Shown here: in pieces, positions 37,104-48,430 of the stretch
Layout of the letters: the number at the start of each line of letters is the position of its first letter
Numbering within the stretch: the stretch's first letter is position 1
Source: Manis javanica
Lineage: Eukaryota > Chordata > Mammalia > Pholidota > Manidae
Length of the DNA stretch: 64,000 nt
Assembly: GCF_040802235.1 (NCBI RefSeq)
Contig: NC_133158.1
Location: 165,017,401 to 165,081,400 of the forward strand
Direction: 5' to 3'
Position numbers and translations under genes: made by a program
The notes under the pieces: model-generated
Told to the model about the DNA's origin: nothing
Seen by the model: only the letters and a program-made list of their open reading frames with translations
The model's database searches: none

Positions 37104-38318
37104 TACAATGAGTTTTATGTGTCAACTTGACTAGACCACAGTACTCAAAAATTTGATTAAACATTATTCTAGATGTTTCTGTGAAGGTATGTTTTTTATA
37201 TGAGCTTAATATATAAATCAATAGGTATTGAGTAAAGCAGATTATTCTACATAATATGGATGGGCCTCATCCAATCAGTTGAAGGCTTTAATAGAAAAAG
37301 ATTGACCTCCCCAGGAGAGGAGGGAATTCTGCCAGCAAACCACCTTTGGACTTGACCTGAAAGTCTTCCCTGGGTTCCCAGCATTGCAGAATTTGGGCTT
37401 GCCAAGCCTCCAAGGTCATGTGAGCCAATTCCTTAATATAAGCCTTTGTCTCTTCTTACTTTGCTCATATACATGCACACATACTGCCAGGAAGAAAAAA
37501 CTTTTCCTCTACTCTCTTAGGTTTAGGAATTGAGGCCTGCACATTAGACTGTTAAAAAAGAGATTAGGGAGGGGAAAAAGAAAGGGGGCATTACGATTAG
37601 CTTGTATAATGTGGTGGGGGGGCATAGGGAGGGCTGTACAACACAGAGAAGACAGCAGTGATTCTATGGCATCTTACTACACTGATGGACAGTGACTATA
37701 ATGGGGTTTGTGGGGGAGACTTGGTGAAGGGGGGAGCCTAGTAAACATAATGTTCTTCATGTAATTGTAGATTAATGATAACAAAATAAAATAAAATAAA
37801 AAAGAGATTAGCAAGAGAAAAAAAAAACAGATTTTTATTTATGTACCTACTACACAGGAGTTCACAGAAAAATATGTCTAGGGACTTATATACCACCCTA
37901 ACAGGAGAGAGGGAGAAGGACACTTTCAGGAAAACAAATGACTTATTAGAAATTGTGGAGGAAAGGGCACTTATGGAGAACCAAAGACTTAGGAAAGATA
38001 AAAGGGCTCTACAAGAATAGAAAGAAGATACAGTTGTGTGACAATGTCCATTTATGTGTGGTGCTGACTTCCGTCACTGGTGATATGGGTCAATCTTTTC
38101 TGATTTTTGAAACTCCCAGAACTCCTGGGGAGAGGATGTATAAATTGAGTTCTTTTGGGAGGCTCTGCATTTAGGCAGATAAAAGGAGTTAGCCTGCGTC
38201 TGTTGACTCACAAATGCCTTCAGCTCAAAATAATTTGTATGCCATTGTGGTGCATTCTGGACCCCTTGAACGTCCTGATGGTCCTGTGTCTCTGGAGAGC
38301 CCTGACTAATACAGTATG
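37104..38318 (+). mobile_element. ERV-L type LTR (MLT2-like), split
   Basis: It starts tgtcaacttgactag and continues with atgggcctcatccaatcag up to about 37450. It resumes much later and ends tggagagccctgactaataca near 38317. These are hallmarks of a well-known ERV-L-class LTR. The middle holds the L1 insertion and about 280 bp I do not recognise (37812-38090). Confidence 0.65.
37568..37797 (+). mobile_element. 5'-truncated L1 3' end with target duplication
   Basis: About 230 bp of L1 3' UTR (a G-rich stretch, then catgtaattgtagattaatg) with an (A)3-4T-rich tail. It is flanked by a perfect 14-bp duplication aaaaaagagattag (37554-37567 and 37798-37811). It matches the same L1 subfamily as the antisense element at 61831. 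It splits an older LTR in GRK7 intron 3. Confidence 0.85.
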
Positions 38319-40680
38319 GATATTTTGAGGTTTAAATATAATGTATGTAAAGTTAGGTATAATGTCTGTTAGGAATCATTCATTAAGTGATAGTAATTAT
38401 TAATTTGTTCTAAGGGAAATACCAGATACTATTTTGATTAAACTATGAGCCTGAATGTCTTAAATTACTTGGATTAAGTTTTCAAAATCTAAAATTATAT
38501 ACAAATTTGAAAGCTACAGCTATAAAGTGATGTGACTGACTTTTGGTACTGCATCAAAACTTAGGCAACCATATTACTCTCAATCTTCTAAAAAACTGCC
38601 AGTGAAGCTTCTAGAACAAGGCTGTCTGCCTTAGCTCAAAATGCTTGAGTATGGAATCAGCTTTTACTTTTTGACCTGATTTTTAAAAAAATAGACAGAC
38701 AAAATTCATTTGTAATAACTTTCAAAACATGACAGATAACCAGTAGCTAACAAATGAATATTTTGAAATTAGATGGAACAGTACATCTATGTGAAATAAA
38801 ATGTGGAACTGATTTTCCTGTGTAGATTCCAACGTGTAGGCCATGTTATGATGACAAGCAAATCATAAAGTCTCAGCAGCTTCAAACTAAAGGATTACTT
38901 CTCATTCACACAAAGTCCATTACGGGTCCAACAGCAACCGGATTACCTCTCTCTGAGCAGTGGCTGGGATCCAGGCTGCTTCCATCCGATAGCTCCATTC
39001 GAACTGGTGGCTTCCAATTGCTGTGGCAAGAGAAAGAGAGCACAGAGAACCCAGGAGTGCTGTGTGACCTCAGCGGGAAGTGACCCACTTCGCCCGGCAG
39101 TTCATACACACTTCTGTTGGCCAGAGTGAGTCCTCAGGCCCTGCCTAAGGGTGAGGGGGCTGGCTAGCATTGTCTTCTGTGTACCCAGGAAGGAGAGGGG
39201 AACTGGATAGAGTGACCACTGACCATCTCTGCTGCTCTGGTTCTCAAGTGCAGGGAAATCAGAAGGCACACAACAGAGGCTGAAGCAGTGGGGAAGGCAA
39301 ACCCTCTCTTTCGATGCTTTCCCTCAAGAGAACACCACCCACTTGGCATCTTTGTCTGAAAACCTATTTCAATTCTTTATAAGCACACTGTGGGTCTATA
39401 AAATGAAATATCAGCAAGCATCTTCAAGAAAACACCACCTGAAAGCACTGGATCATTGCCTGAAGCTGCTTCAGCAAAGCAAAACCTTTCTATAAGGCAT
39501 CTGTTTTTGTGGCTGTTTTGAATAAAACTGTTTACGACATTAGAGAAAAGGCATATAAAAACCAGCTGCTCCATGAAAGAGAAAACCGTCCAACATCTTC
39601 ATTACAAATCTATGTATTTTTAAAAAATTTGTTCAAGTGAGATAACATTTGATTAATTTGATGGGTGTCTTCCAAAGCTGAGCAAATGCTTGGACAGCAT
39701 GTTACACAGCGGAGAGGTCAAGTCCCCCCTCCTGGTTGCATTCACAAGCATTTGAAATAAATTAAAAACCCTTCTCCTCTAGACAGCATGGAAAAGGATC
39801 TCCTTTGCCTTTATAGGTCTGTCAGTTAATTTTACAGAGAAGCCCAAAGCTTTTCTGAGCATCTCACAGGGGCTCCAGATGCAGTCAGCTGTGGCGTTTT
39901 CCAATAAAATAAAGGGTGAAACCATTCAAGTATATTGCAGGTTTTATTCTGATCAGTTAATGCAGAAGAACAAAAGCAAATAACCACGCAAGGTCATGCC
40001 AATACCCACTGTTCTTGGCAGACCGAGCCCCACCATATGGTTCTCACACACTGGCATGTGGTATCTTGTCTTCCTTGGCTGTTGTAAGAAAACCCACTGT
40101 GTGGGGTTCCATAAAGTCAAGAGTCCCTGTTAATGCTCTGAAATACATTCTACTCTGACACACAGGAGGCATCCCCTGCAGCTGCCTGTCTGGCTATCCC
40201 TCCCCCGATAGCCTCCCCTATTGTCTGTGGTGCACCATATGATGATGGACCAAAACAGCCTTGCAGAGTTTCCAAGGAAAGAGTCAAGAGTAAAATAATC
40301 TTCATGCTTCTTCCAATTGCGTAACTGATTTGAGTCACTTGTGCAAAAGATCACAGTGATTAGCTTTACAGCTTCAATTTATGTCAGTAACCCTCCCCAA
40401 GAAGGAAAGTCACGTCAACTGCTTGACTCTAAAGCTAAAATCTAAAAATTACGTCTACTTGTGGAGGTGGTCTGCAAACAATGAGTGCTACTGTCTGCTC
40501 ATGGGGAATCATGGGTGATTTCTAAAGTTATTATTTTTCTAAATTATTCACTATGTTATTATATTGTCTGCAGTTAAAATGAAATGTAGAAAAAGAATAC
40601 CACATATTTTGTATCATTAGAACATTTCCTATTTTGGTTTGTTAACTGGGTCTCAGGCTGACCATCTCCTTTCTTCACAG
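38319..40680. other. GRK7: Intron 3 second half
   Basis: 38845-39120 holds an ancient repeat piece (cagcagcttcaaactaaagg, ctgagcagtggctgggatcc). The rest shows no repeat or exon. A normal acceptor ends the intron. Confidence 0.45.
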
Positions 40681-41017
40681 AGAAAAGTCTGATGATCCCA
40701 GGAAACACTCTTTCTTCAAAACCATCAATTTTCCTCGCCTGGAAGCCAGCCTAGTTGAACCCCCATTTGTGCCAGACCCATTGGTGGTTTATGCCAAAGA
40801 CGTCGCTGAAATCGAAGATTTCTCTGAAGTTCGGGGAGTTGAATTTGATGATAAAGATAAGATGTTTTTCCAAAGATTTGCAACAGGTGCTGTCCCCATA
40901 GCATGGCAGGAAGAGATTATAGAAACGGGACTGTTTGAAGAACTGAATGACCCCAACAGGTCCACAGTTTGCGGGGAGGGTAATTCATTCAAGTCTGGCA
41001 TGTGTTTGTTATTATAA
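40681..41017 (+). CDS. GRK7: GRK7 coding exon 4 and stop (residues 442-553)
   Basis: This exon encodes the end of the kinase domain (EKSDDPRKHSFFKTINFPRL), the AGC-type tail that packs over the N-lobe (DDFSEVRGVEFDDKDKMFF and AWQEEIIETGLFEELND), and the variable C-terminus. It ends in Cys550-Leu-Leu-Leu. A CaaX box ending in Leu is normally geranylgeranylated and anchors GRK7 in the disc membrane. The acceptor ctttcttcacag ends at 40680. The stop TAA is at 41015-41017. In this exon His-Ser-Phe-Phe stands where relatives have His-His-Phe-Phe, and Ser-Thr-Val-Cys stands near the variable tail. Both look like ordinary divergence. Confidence 0.97.
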
Positions 41018-41174
41018 GTTGTTTTCCCTAACAGCCAGCCAGCAGAAGTCTCTGCTGACATAATCCTTGAATGTTTCTAACAAAAAAAGTCTGTTGAATG
41101 GTGACTGATCAAGCAGGAGGGGCATTTCAACCATAGAACAGTTCAAAGAATAGACCGAGCTCACCCCTAGGACA

Positions 41175-41247
41175 CACTTTCACCCCTCCCCTCCCTCCTT
41201 CCCTCCCTTCCTTCCTTCCTTCCTTCCTCTCTTTCTTTCTTTTTTCA
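41175..41247. repeat. CT-rich simple repeat
   Basis: (CCTT)n and (CTTT)n run in the probable GRK7 3' UTR. Confidence 0.85.
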
Positions 41248-41527
41248 TAAAGACAGTCAAGTCTCAGTTTTCACTGAGGGCTGGAAAAAGGAACACTCAG
41301 GTTTATTTTGATGACCTAAGAGCATGGGGCCCTCCACCATCATATCCCTGAAAATTACACAAAGTCCTAGGAACAGAGAATGGAACTTTGTGGTGTACTG
41401 GGAAAGTGAGCATTTGCCATTCTTAGTAAATAATCATTTTAGTTTTCCTTTGTTTATATCCTTTCTTCCCTTCATCTTTCAGCATTTCTTCTGCTTCTAT
41501 ATTTATAAAAAGAATTTTGAAACTGGA

Positions 41528-41533
41528 AATAAA
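41528..41533 (+). terminator. GRK7: Candidate poly(A) signal of GRK7
   Basis: Canonical AATAAA, the first I found after the GRK7 stop codon. T-rich and G/T-containing sequence follows within 60 bp, as is usual for cleavage sites. Not proven by any transcript. Confidence 0.4.
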
Positions 41534-41807
41534 TGTTCCTGATACTCCTCCCCCAAAAAGGAGTGGATTGTAATATTTTGGTAATATGTCAAATCACAGG
41601 ATAATTTTTAATTTACTGGCAGTCTCTTTTTAATATTTTTAATATTTTACCACTATAAGTTATTTTAAATATGTTAAACGTAAAGTGGTTATATTTTAAA
41701 TGTGAAGTATTTTAAATATACATGAGATCTGTGAGTTAAAGTACTCTGTGAATCACGTCCTTTAAGTAGTATGCTACAAGTTGCATGCATGCGTAGTTCC
41801 ATGTACT

Positions 41808-41965
41808 ATTGGTTCCCAAACTTTGGTGAACTTTGGAATCACCTGGGAAACTTTAAAAAATGCTACTGTCTGACTCCCACACCCAGGTTCCAATTAGTCT
41901 GGGGTACAGCCTGGCATCTAGAGTTTCCAAAGCTCTGCAGGTGATTCTAACGTGCAGGCAAGTCC
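41808..41965. mobile_element. MER5-like hAT transposon fossil
   Basis: tggttcccaaactttggtga, ttggaatcacctgggaaact and aggtgattctaacgtgcagg identify MER5A/B. Confidence 0.75.
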
Positions 41966-42509
41966 GGGAAGCATGGCCATGTTGGTGCAAATGTTATTAC
42001 AAATGGGTCCTTGTTTTGGTTGCTCAAAATTTCAATCATACGTGTCTTAGAGACCTGGAGAAAAGAGGAATTCCACCCAAATCTACAGGTACTGCAGGCA
42101 AAACCTGATGGCAAGTCTGGCTTGGCTGTCTGGCCTCAAGAGGCCTTTTTAAAGTCCAATCTGAAATTCCTTACAAAAAGTTCCAGCAAGACACGTTTAA
42201 AAGAGCCTATGTAATCAATTGCTCTTCTTGCTGCACTTATGCAAATCATAAAGCCAAGTGTTAATTATTTTCTTAACCTGGTTACTTCTAATAAAAATGA
42301 AGGTGATTTTAGAGAAAAGTAGTGTTTCAATAATGCAGCCTTATCTGTACTAAATCCTAATACTAGTCTAGATTCAGAATTCTAGCTTCTTCAAAATATC
42401 TAGCTATGATTCTCTAGATGTTTTAGTTTTCTCCTATCATTGCAATGAAAGTTTTACTATTTCTAATTCTCATATTCAACCATGCATTCTTAATCTCATC
42501 AAGGTTGTC

Positions 42510-42790
42510 CTTCCAGAATGGAAAATCCAACTCCAGATATTGCTACTCAACCTAATAACACAATTTGTTCCATCTTACCTAGAAGCCACAAAACTGCAAA
42601 TAGAACTAGAACCTGGAATAAAAGTGCCCATCTTCCGAGGTCCTCTCAAATGACCGCTGATGGAGACCTAGCTGCACCCCTTACTGTGCCCCCTTTCAGC
42701 GTGAAGCAGCCAGAGCAGTCATCTCCCCCTTTCCCTAGCAGCAGCTAGGGTCTCTATCTGTAGAGGGGGGAATAAGACAGGGACGGTGGA
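42510..42790 (+). mobile_element. Possible ERV class I fragment
   Basis: tttccctagcagcagctagg and ctgtagaggggggaataag resemble the end of an internal region with a polypurine tract, and the preceding 200 bp read as an open frame rich in Ser/Pro. Identification is weak. Confidence 0.3.
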
Positions 42791-44246
42791 TGTAGTCAGA
42801 GTAGGGTGAGGGCCTCTGGAGGGGGCAGGGCGAGATATTTGCAGTCAGAGCAATGTAACTACATGCAAGGAAACCCCCCTGCTAAAACTCTTAAACATTG
42901 AGCTCTAGAGTCATTCTTCAGTGAAATCAGTTAATGTTCCCTGGATAAAGAGTAGCACATGTTTTATTATGTTCAAGGGGAAAAAAATGGATATAACAAA
43001 TGTTTTTTTCCTGGAAGATTTACCATATTAGTCATTTTGATTATCAAAAAATGAAAAAGACTCCCTGAGTTTTCTTGGATCATCTAGGAAAAAATAATTC
43101 CAGTTATTTAGTTTTAGTTATTCTTTCATTAAATATTGGTGCCTGCCATGTGCTGGGTTCCATTTTGGTTTTGGGAAATAAGCTGGGTTTTTCCCACTAG
43201 GATTTTTTGGTTGGAAAGTGCTTTTGTTCTCCGTGTGCCTCAGTAAAACTTATATCTCTCCAGGTAGAGATGAATTTCATTCTTTCCATTTTTTCCTCAA
43301 GTTTTCTGCCCCAAACACATCTGTCTTTTAAAAAGCGGGGTATTATTTAAAGTAAGGCAGGACCCATTATAATTGGACCTGGGTGTGTGGGCTGTGCCAA
43401 GGCTGGCTCTGGAATAAACCAGCTCCTGAGAACCCCCCTCCAGGCCCAAGGACATCTGCCTGGGTACCAGGGGTAAGGCCAGGACTCCCCATCTGAGCCA
43501 GCAGGTCTCCCAGGACAAAGCCAGCAGCTGGTGCCTAAGGTTGGGTTGTAACAGCGGTTTCACAGCCCAGAATATGAATGTGGCTGGGAGTGGTGATGTT
43601 CTTTCCAAACCTCAGAGAAATGAGAGAAAGAACAAGCAAGGATTTCACGCACTATTAACTTCAAAATGTCTTCTGCCAGGAAGTCATTAAAATGCCTTCT
43701 TTTATGAAGTAGTTGGTACTTGACAAAAGTAAAAATTTAAGATCCTCTGGTTGTCCCTCAAATATTTATTTTGAAATTTGATTGACCTGTGAAATCTCAT
43801 AGTCTGGGAATCCCTGGACTGGATGGCCTTGAATGGTATTCCAATAGTAGGGAAAGATTTGTGCTTCAGTGGAAAATGAAGTGTTGTCTAGAGGTGGATC
43901 GGCAAACTTTTTCTGTAAAAGAACAGATAGTAAATATTTTAGACATTGCAGACAGCAACTACTTAACTCTGCCTTTATAGTGAGAGAGCAGCCATAGATG
44001 TGACATAAAGGACTGAGCATGGGTGTGCGCCAAGAAAACTCTCTTTACAAAAATAGGTGGTGGGCCTGGACATGGCCCCCAAGCAGTAGTTTACTGATCC
44101 CCATCATAAATTAAGTCTTATTATTCAACTGACTGGGTTATTTGATTCTAAGGAGTTATTTTACAAGTCAATAAATTGTAGATAACAAATGAAGAGGTGC
44201 AAAATAATTCTTGTCTATAAACATGTAAATGGCCCTTCCCCACTAT
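42791..44246. other. Downstream intergenic, nothing recognised
   Basis: Short fossil pieces only: a MIR/L2 scrap at 43120-43165, and a hAT-like scrap near 43890-44100 (ggatcggcaaactttttctg). No gene. Confidence 0.45.
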
Positions 44247-44630
44247 ATTAGTTTATTAGGGCTGTGAGAACAAAGTACCACAGACTGGGTGGCTTAAACA
44301 ACACAAATTTATTATCTCACAGTTCTGGAGGCTGGGAGTCCAGATCAAGGGTTAATGGAATTGATTCCTTTGATGCCTCTCTCCTTGAGGTCTAGATGGC
44401 CTCCTGTCCTGTCTGCCCATGGTTTTCCTTCCATTTGTGTCTGTGTGCAAATTTCTTCTCCTTATAGGGACACAAGTCATATCAGGTCAAGGTCCATCCT
44501 AGTGGCCTCATTTTAACTTAATCACCTCTTTAAAGACCCTATCGCCAAATTTGGTCACAGTCTGAACTACCTGAGGGTTAGCATTTTAACATGGGAATTT
44601 GGGGGAGACATAGTTCAGCCTTTAACATGT
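44247..44630 (-). mobile_element. MLT1A-like solo LTR
   Basis: tattagtttattagggctgt, gtaccacagactgggtggct and tcacagttctggaggctggg mark it. It ends near gttcagcctttaaca. It is the best-preserved of the MaLR LTRs here. Confidence 0.85.
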
Positions 44631-45714
44631 CCTAAGCCAGTTTTAAGTCCATTTTCTCATTCATTTCAGCATTCCTTTACTCTATATAAATGTGTGGTCT
44701 TTATTACTTTTTTTGAACTGGTTGTAATGCCGGTTTCCTGATTAATAAGTTAAATAAAATCTTTAACGTGTGCATTTCTATGAATGAGTTTGACAGTCAT
44801 AAATCTTTTTTTTTTAAAGGATTATCCATTATCTCAGAATGTCACACTGCCATCAAGGGAAACTGAGGCATATTTTTGAAGTTCTCCTTCCATAAGCAAA
44901 AGTTCTCAGCAAGAGCGCTTTCTTTTTTGTTTTCTTATGAAACACAGCAAAGAGAAAAGACCCTAAACAGAGGGCAGGTGGCAGTGGTGGCGAGCACAGA
45001 AAGTGGCTAGCATTTCCCTGGGAGTTGGATTGAGGCACATGGGACCAGCTGACTACTATGTATTTTTAAACCAGTTCTCACCTTGCCCCTCCCATGTGCA
45101 CTGCCAGCTGTCAGAGACATTCCTGCCTTGCCCACAGTTACTGCATGCCCCAGGAGAAACTGTTGGGGAATGGGGAGAGAGGGAGGAGAAAGCCAGGCGC
45201 CGGAGGAACCAAGGACAGCTGTAGAAGGTCACCAGCTAGGAGTGCAGAACGTGCGGAGGCATGGAGGCCGTCTGTGCAAATGTGCATTCCTGAGGCATAC
45301 CTAGAGCCGGGCACCATTTTAGAGTCCCAGAACTAACGACTCCCCTCCGAGGTTTGCCAGTTCAAATGCAGAATGTCCAGTTAAATTTGAATTGCAGAAA
45401 GCAAATTAATTTTTTTTCTAGTAGAAGTATATCCCAAATGTTGCATGGGACATACTTACACTAAAAAAAGTGTATGTTGTCCACGAGAATAGATAATAGA
45501 CTAAGAATAGTCTGTGGTCAGGATTAAAGAAAATGCAGAAAAATCCTAGCACAGCACCTGGCACACAGCTCTACCTGGGCTGCCTGAATCTGCCAAATCT
45601 GCCCTCCCATAACATTTCCACACATTTTTGTCAGCAAGTCCACATATGCTCTCTCCCACTCAAAGAGTTGGCCAGGCAATGCTGCCAGCATCCCTACTAC
45701 TGCTGCCAATGGTA
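44631..45714. other. Downstream intergenic, nothing recognised
   Basis: Unique DNA, slightly GC-rich at 45080-45330. Overlapping short frames have no protein features. Confidence 0.4.
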
Positions 45715-45960
45715 ATAACAATAAAAGCTTCCATTTAGGGAGCACCTACTATGTGCCAGGTGCTGCACGTTGCACTTTTTGTGTATTACTTCTGAATGAT
45801 CCTGATCATCCCATGAAGTGGTTCTTATTATCTGCATCTTATTGATAAGGAAAAGAAAGCCCCAGAAGTTATTGGACTTGTCTAAGTATGCAGTAAGTGC
45901 TGAGTAAACCCAAGTCTACCTGACAGCTCTTGGCTATGAGGTCCCTGGGGTCCCACGGTA
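45715..45960 (-). repeat. MIR SINE
   Basis: gggagcacctactatgtgcc, tcccatgaagtggttcttat and the gcagtaagtgctgagtaaac block. Well preserved. Confidence 0.8.
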
Positions 45961-47339
45961 GAAACCACTTCTGTCTCTATTCCCTGAAATGTCTCGTAGG
46001 GGGTTCAGAGCAGAGTTAGTGGACCACGCCCAAGGAAGAAATAATTTAAAAAAATATTTTGTAGGCCCTAAATGGACGGCAGGGCTGGGGCTAGAGTAGA
46101 GTTAAGTGAGCACCCTGGGCGGTATTTGAGGCGGCACTCCCTCTCCGGGGCGTGCAAGAACACTGTCCAAACTTGTACAAAACTGAAGGTGAGTGCCTCT
46201 GTCAGCTTTGCACCTGAGGCCTTTCATTCCACTCTCCCTAAGCCTGGTCCTGCGGATGGGGAGCTTCAGCGGCAGATGCCTAGCAAAATCCTTCTGATAC
46301 CACATTTCTCAAAATCAATCATGTCCATCCATTCATTTCACAGATACTGATTCAGGGTTTACCATGTGCTAGGCCTTGTTGTAGCAGGCGGGAACACAGC
46401 CAAGGCAGGCAGGCCATGGCCATCCTGAATAGTTCCCGCTTTGGCTGGATATCTCTACTCGCTGATACGGGTCAGTGATTTTCCCTGCTTCTCCTGTCAG
46501 TTTGTGATGGATGCCAAGGACCAAGAAGCACAATGCCCGGGGAGGGGATTTAGGAACCAGAATTTAGCTTTCCCTTTCCCTTTTTTCTTTACAAGACTTT
46601 CTCCCAGGTTTATGCTTTAAAATCCTTGTTCTTAAAAAGCTGTAGAATCAGGACTTGTAAACTCCGTATTACGTCTGCCTCACGGTGGAAAGTTACAGGC
46701 AGGCTGAAAGATGCATCCAGACTGGATCTTGGTGAATGTTGTTCTAACAAATACCAGTGGAATGAAGGGGCCAGGGCTGCTCAGAAACATGTCACAACTG
46801 GTAACAAGGCAGACAATGGTGAAATCGCAGCTCCAGCAAGCATTCGGGTGCCTTGGTCTGTGCCTCACCTCCCGGGAAGCAGTGTGCCCTCCGGCCCTCG
46901 CCTCCGCTCCACCGCTTTCCGGGCCAGGCCCATAAAACTGCACAGCAGAATACTGTGGGCCGGAGCTTTGCCCAGACGTGTGCTGTTGGCCCTTTCATTA
47001 TTACTTATTATGTCTTTGTCAGCAACATTTCCTGTCATCGTTTGGTGTCTGGTCAGTTCTAAGTCACTCAGGTGGGATATGCAGTCGGTGGACTCTCTGG
47101 TCGATTTGCTTCTCCCTCTCCAGGCCATTTTTGGTCGTTGGGCTGCTTGCTACGCCCTGTCCCATGGTATGTAGGGATGCAGAAGGGAAGAGAAATCCAT
47201 CTGTCCATTTGGTTTTGGAACCGGTGTTTAGGAAGAAATTTGAAACCATTAACTGAAATCTGATTCTCTAAGAACTTTAATGACATAATCTATCTGCTCC
47301 CCTCCACCCCCTTTCTTTTTCCGTAGTAATAGATAACTC
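45961..47339. other. Downstream intergenic, no supported gene
   Basis: A GC-richer patch lies at 46840-46980. The 182-codon frame at 46626-47174 is unrecognised. Confidence 0.35.
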
Positions 47340-47960
47340 AGCTACTACAATTCTTTCTATTTTTGTTTATGTTTTAATTTTTCCAAAACAGAAGTTCAGG
47401 AAAACAAGCACAGCATGTTGATTGTATAAAATTGGTAAAATCAAAAAATAAAAAACAAAAAAACCCCAACTAAACTAAATACAAAAAAAGAAAATGCCCA
47501 TCACTATCTTGAGATAAGCACTGTTTATATTTTGGTGGATATATTCAGTGGACTGATTATACTTTTGGTAGATCTGCTGGATTATTTGGTGTATATATAT
47601 ATATATCCATATTGGTTTTTAACCTCTCTTTGGTGATACTATAATTATTGTTTGACAGTCTGTTTCTTCATTTAACAATATTTAAATTTCAAAGAATTTC
47701 CTCATTAATCATTTTAACAATAGCATTTCATTCCATAGATGCACTATAATTTATTTAACTCTTCCTCTGTTTTGACTATCAATATTTTTCCATATTATAT
47801 GTCCTTATACATATTTTCCAATATCCTTAGTTATTATTTATCATTGTCCTAGGATAAACTAAAAGTGGAATTTGGGGGTAAAAATACCTTCAGGGTTTTT
47901 TATAAATATTGCCAGATTGACCTCCAGAAAGGTGTACCAGGTTGGAATCACTAGCCATAG
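47340..47960 (-). repeat. Old L1 (L1M), antisense
   Basis: ttaacaatagcatttcattc and ttgccagattgacctccaga are antisense L1M features. A (TA)n run lies near 47590. Confidence 0.6.
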
Positions 47961-48119
47961 GTTGAGAGGTCTTCTGATAAGATCGTAGAAGACTGAGGGA
48001 TTGGTGGTCAGCTATCCCCTACGCCTGACTGTCTTTTCTGGGTTGCCCTGAAGGACACGTATTACTCGCATGCCTCAAAGTTTCCATTAGAAAAATGCAA
48101 AGAATATAATTCTAGGCTT

Positions 48120-48430
48120 TTAATTCTAGACCTTATCTGGTTCAACTCCCTCATTTTATAGATGGGGGAATTCAGGCCCAAGATCACATAGCTGATTTAA
48201 AAATTCACAGAACTTCTGTGCCACAGAAGAGCTGTTGTCATAGCCCTAATGACAATAACAGCTAACTTCTGTTGAGCACTTACTTCATGTTTTCCATGAA
48301 TTAATCCTTGGACCTCTCCCAGACCCTTAGTGTTGGTACCTTTATATTCTCATTTGACATTTAAATTAAGGGGGCACTAAGGACACACAATAAATACTTT
48401 GAAGATCCCAGGTTCAAATCAAGGTAGGCA
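48120..48430. repeat. MIR-like fragments
   Basis: tcattttatagatgggggaa and cacatagctgatttaaaaat, then ttgagcacttacttcatgtt: two degraded MIR pieces in tandem. Confidence 0.5.

Larger units (their letters stand above)
41018..41555 (+). other. GRK7: Probable GRK7 3' UTR
   Basis: Non-coding sequence follows the GRK7 stop codon. The first good AATAAA downstream is at 41528-41533, about 510 bp past the stop, so the message probably ends near 41545-41555. The stretch includes a CT-rich simple repeat (about 41175-41247). The boundary is inferred from the poly(A) signal only. Confidence 0.45.

Noticed and set aside
46626..47174. 182-codon frame as a gene
   Set aside because: No recognisable domain or start context; kept only as a weak exon-like note.
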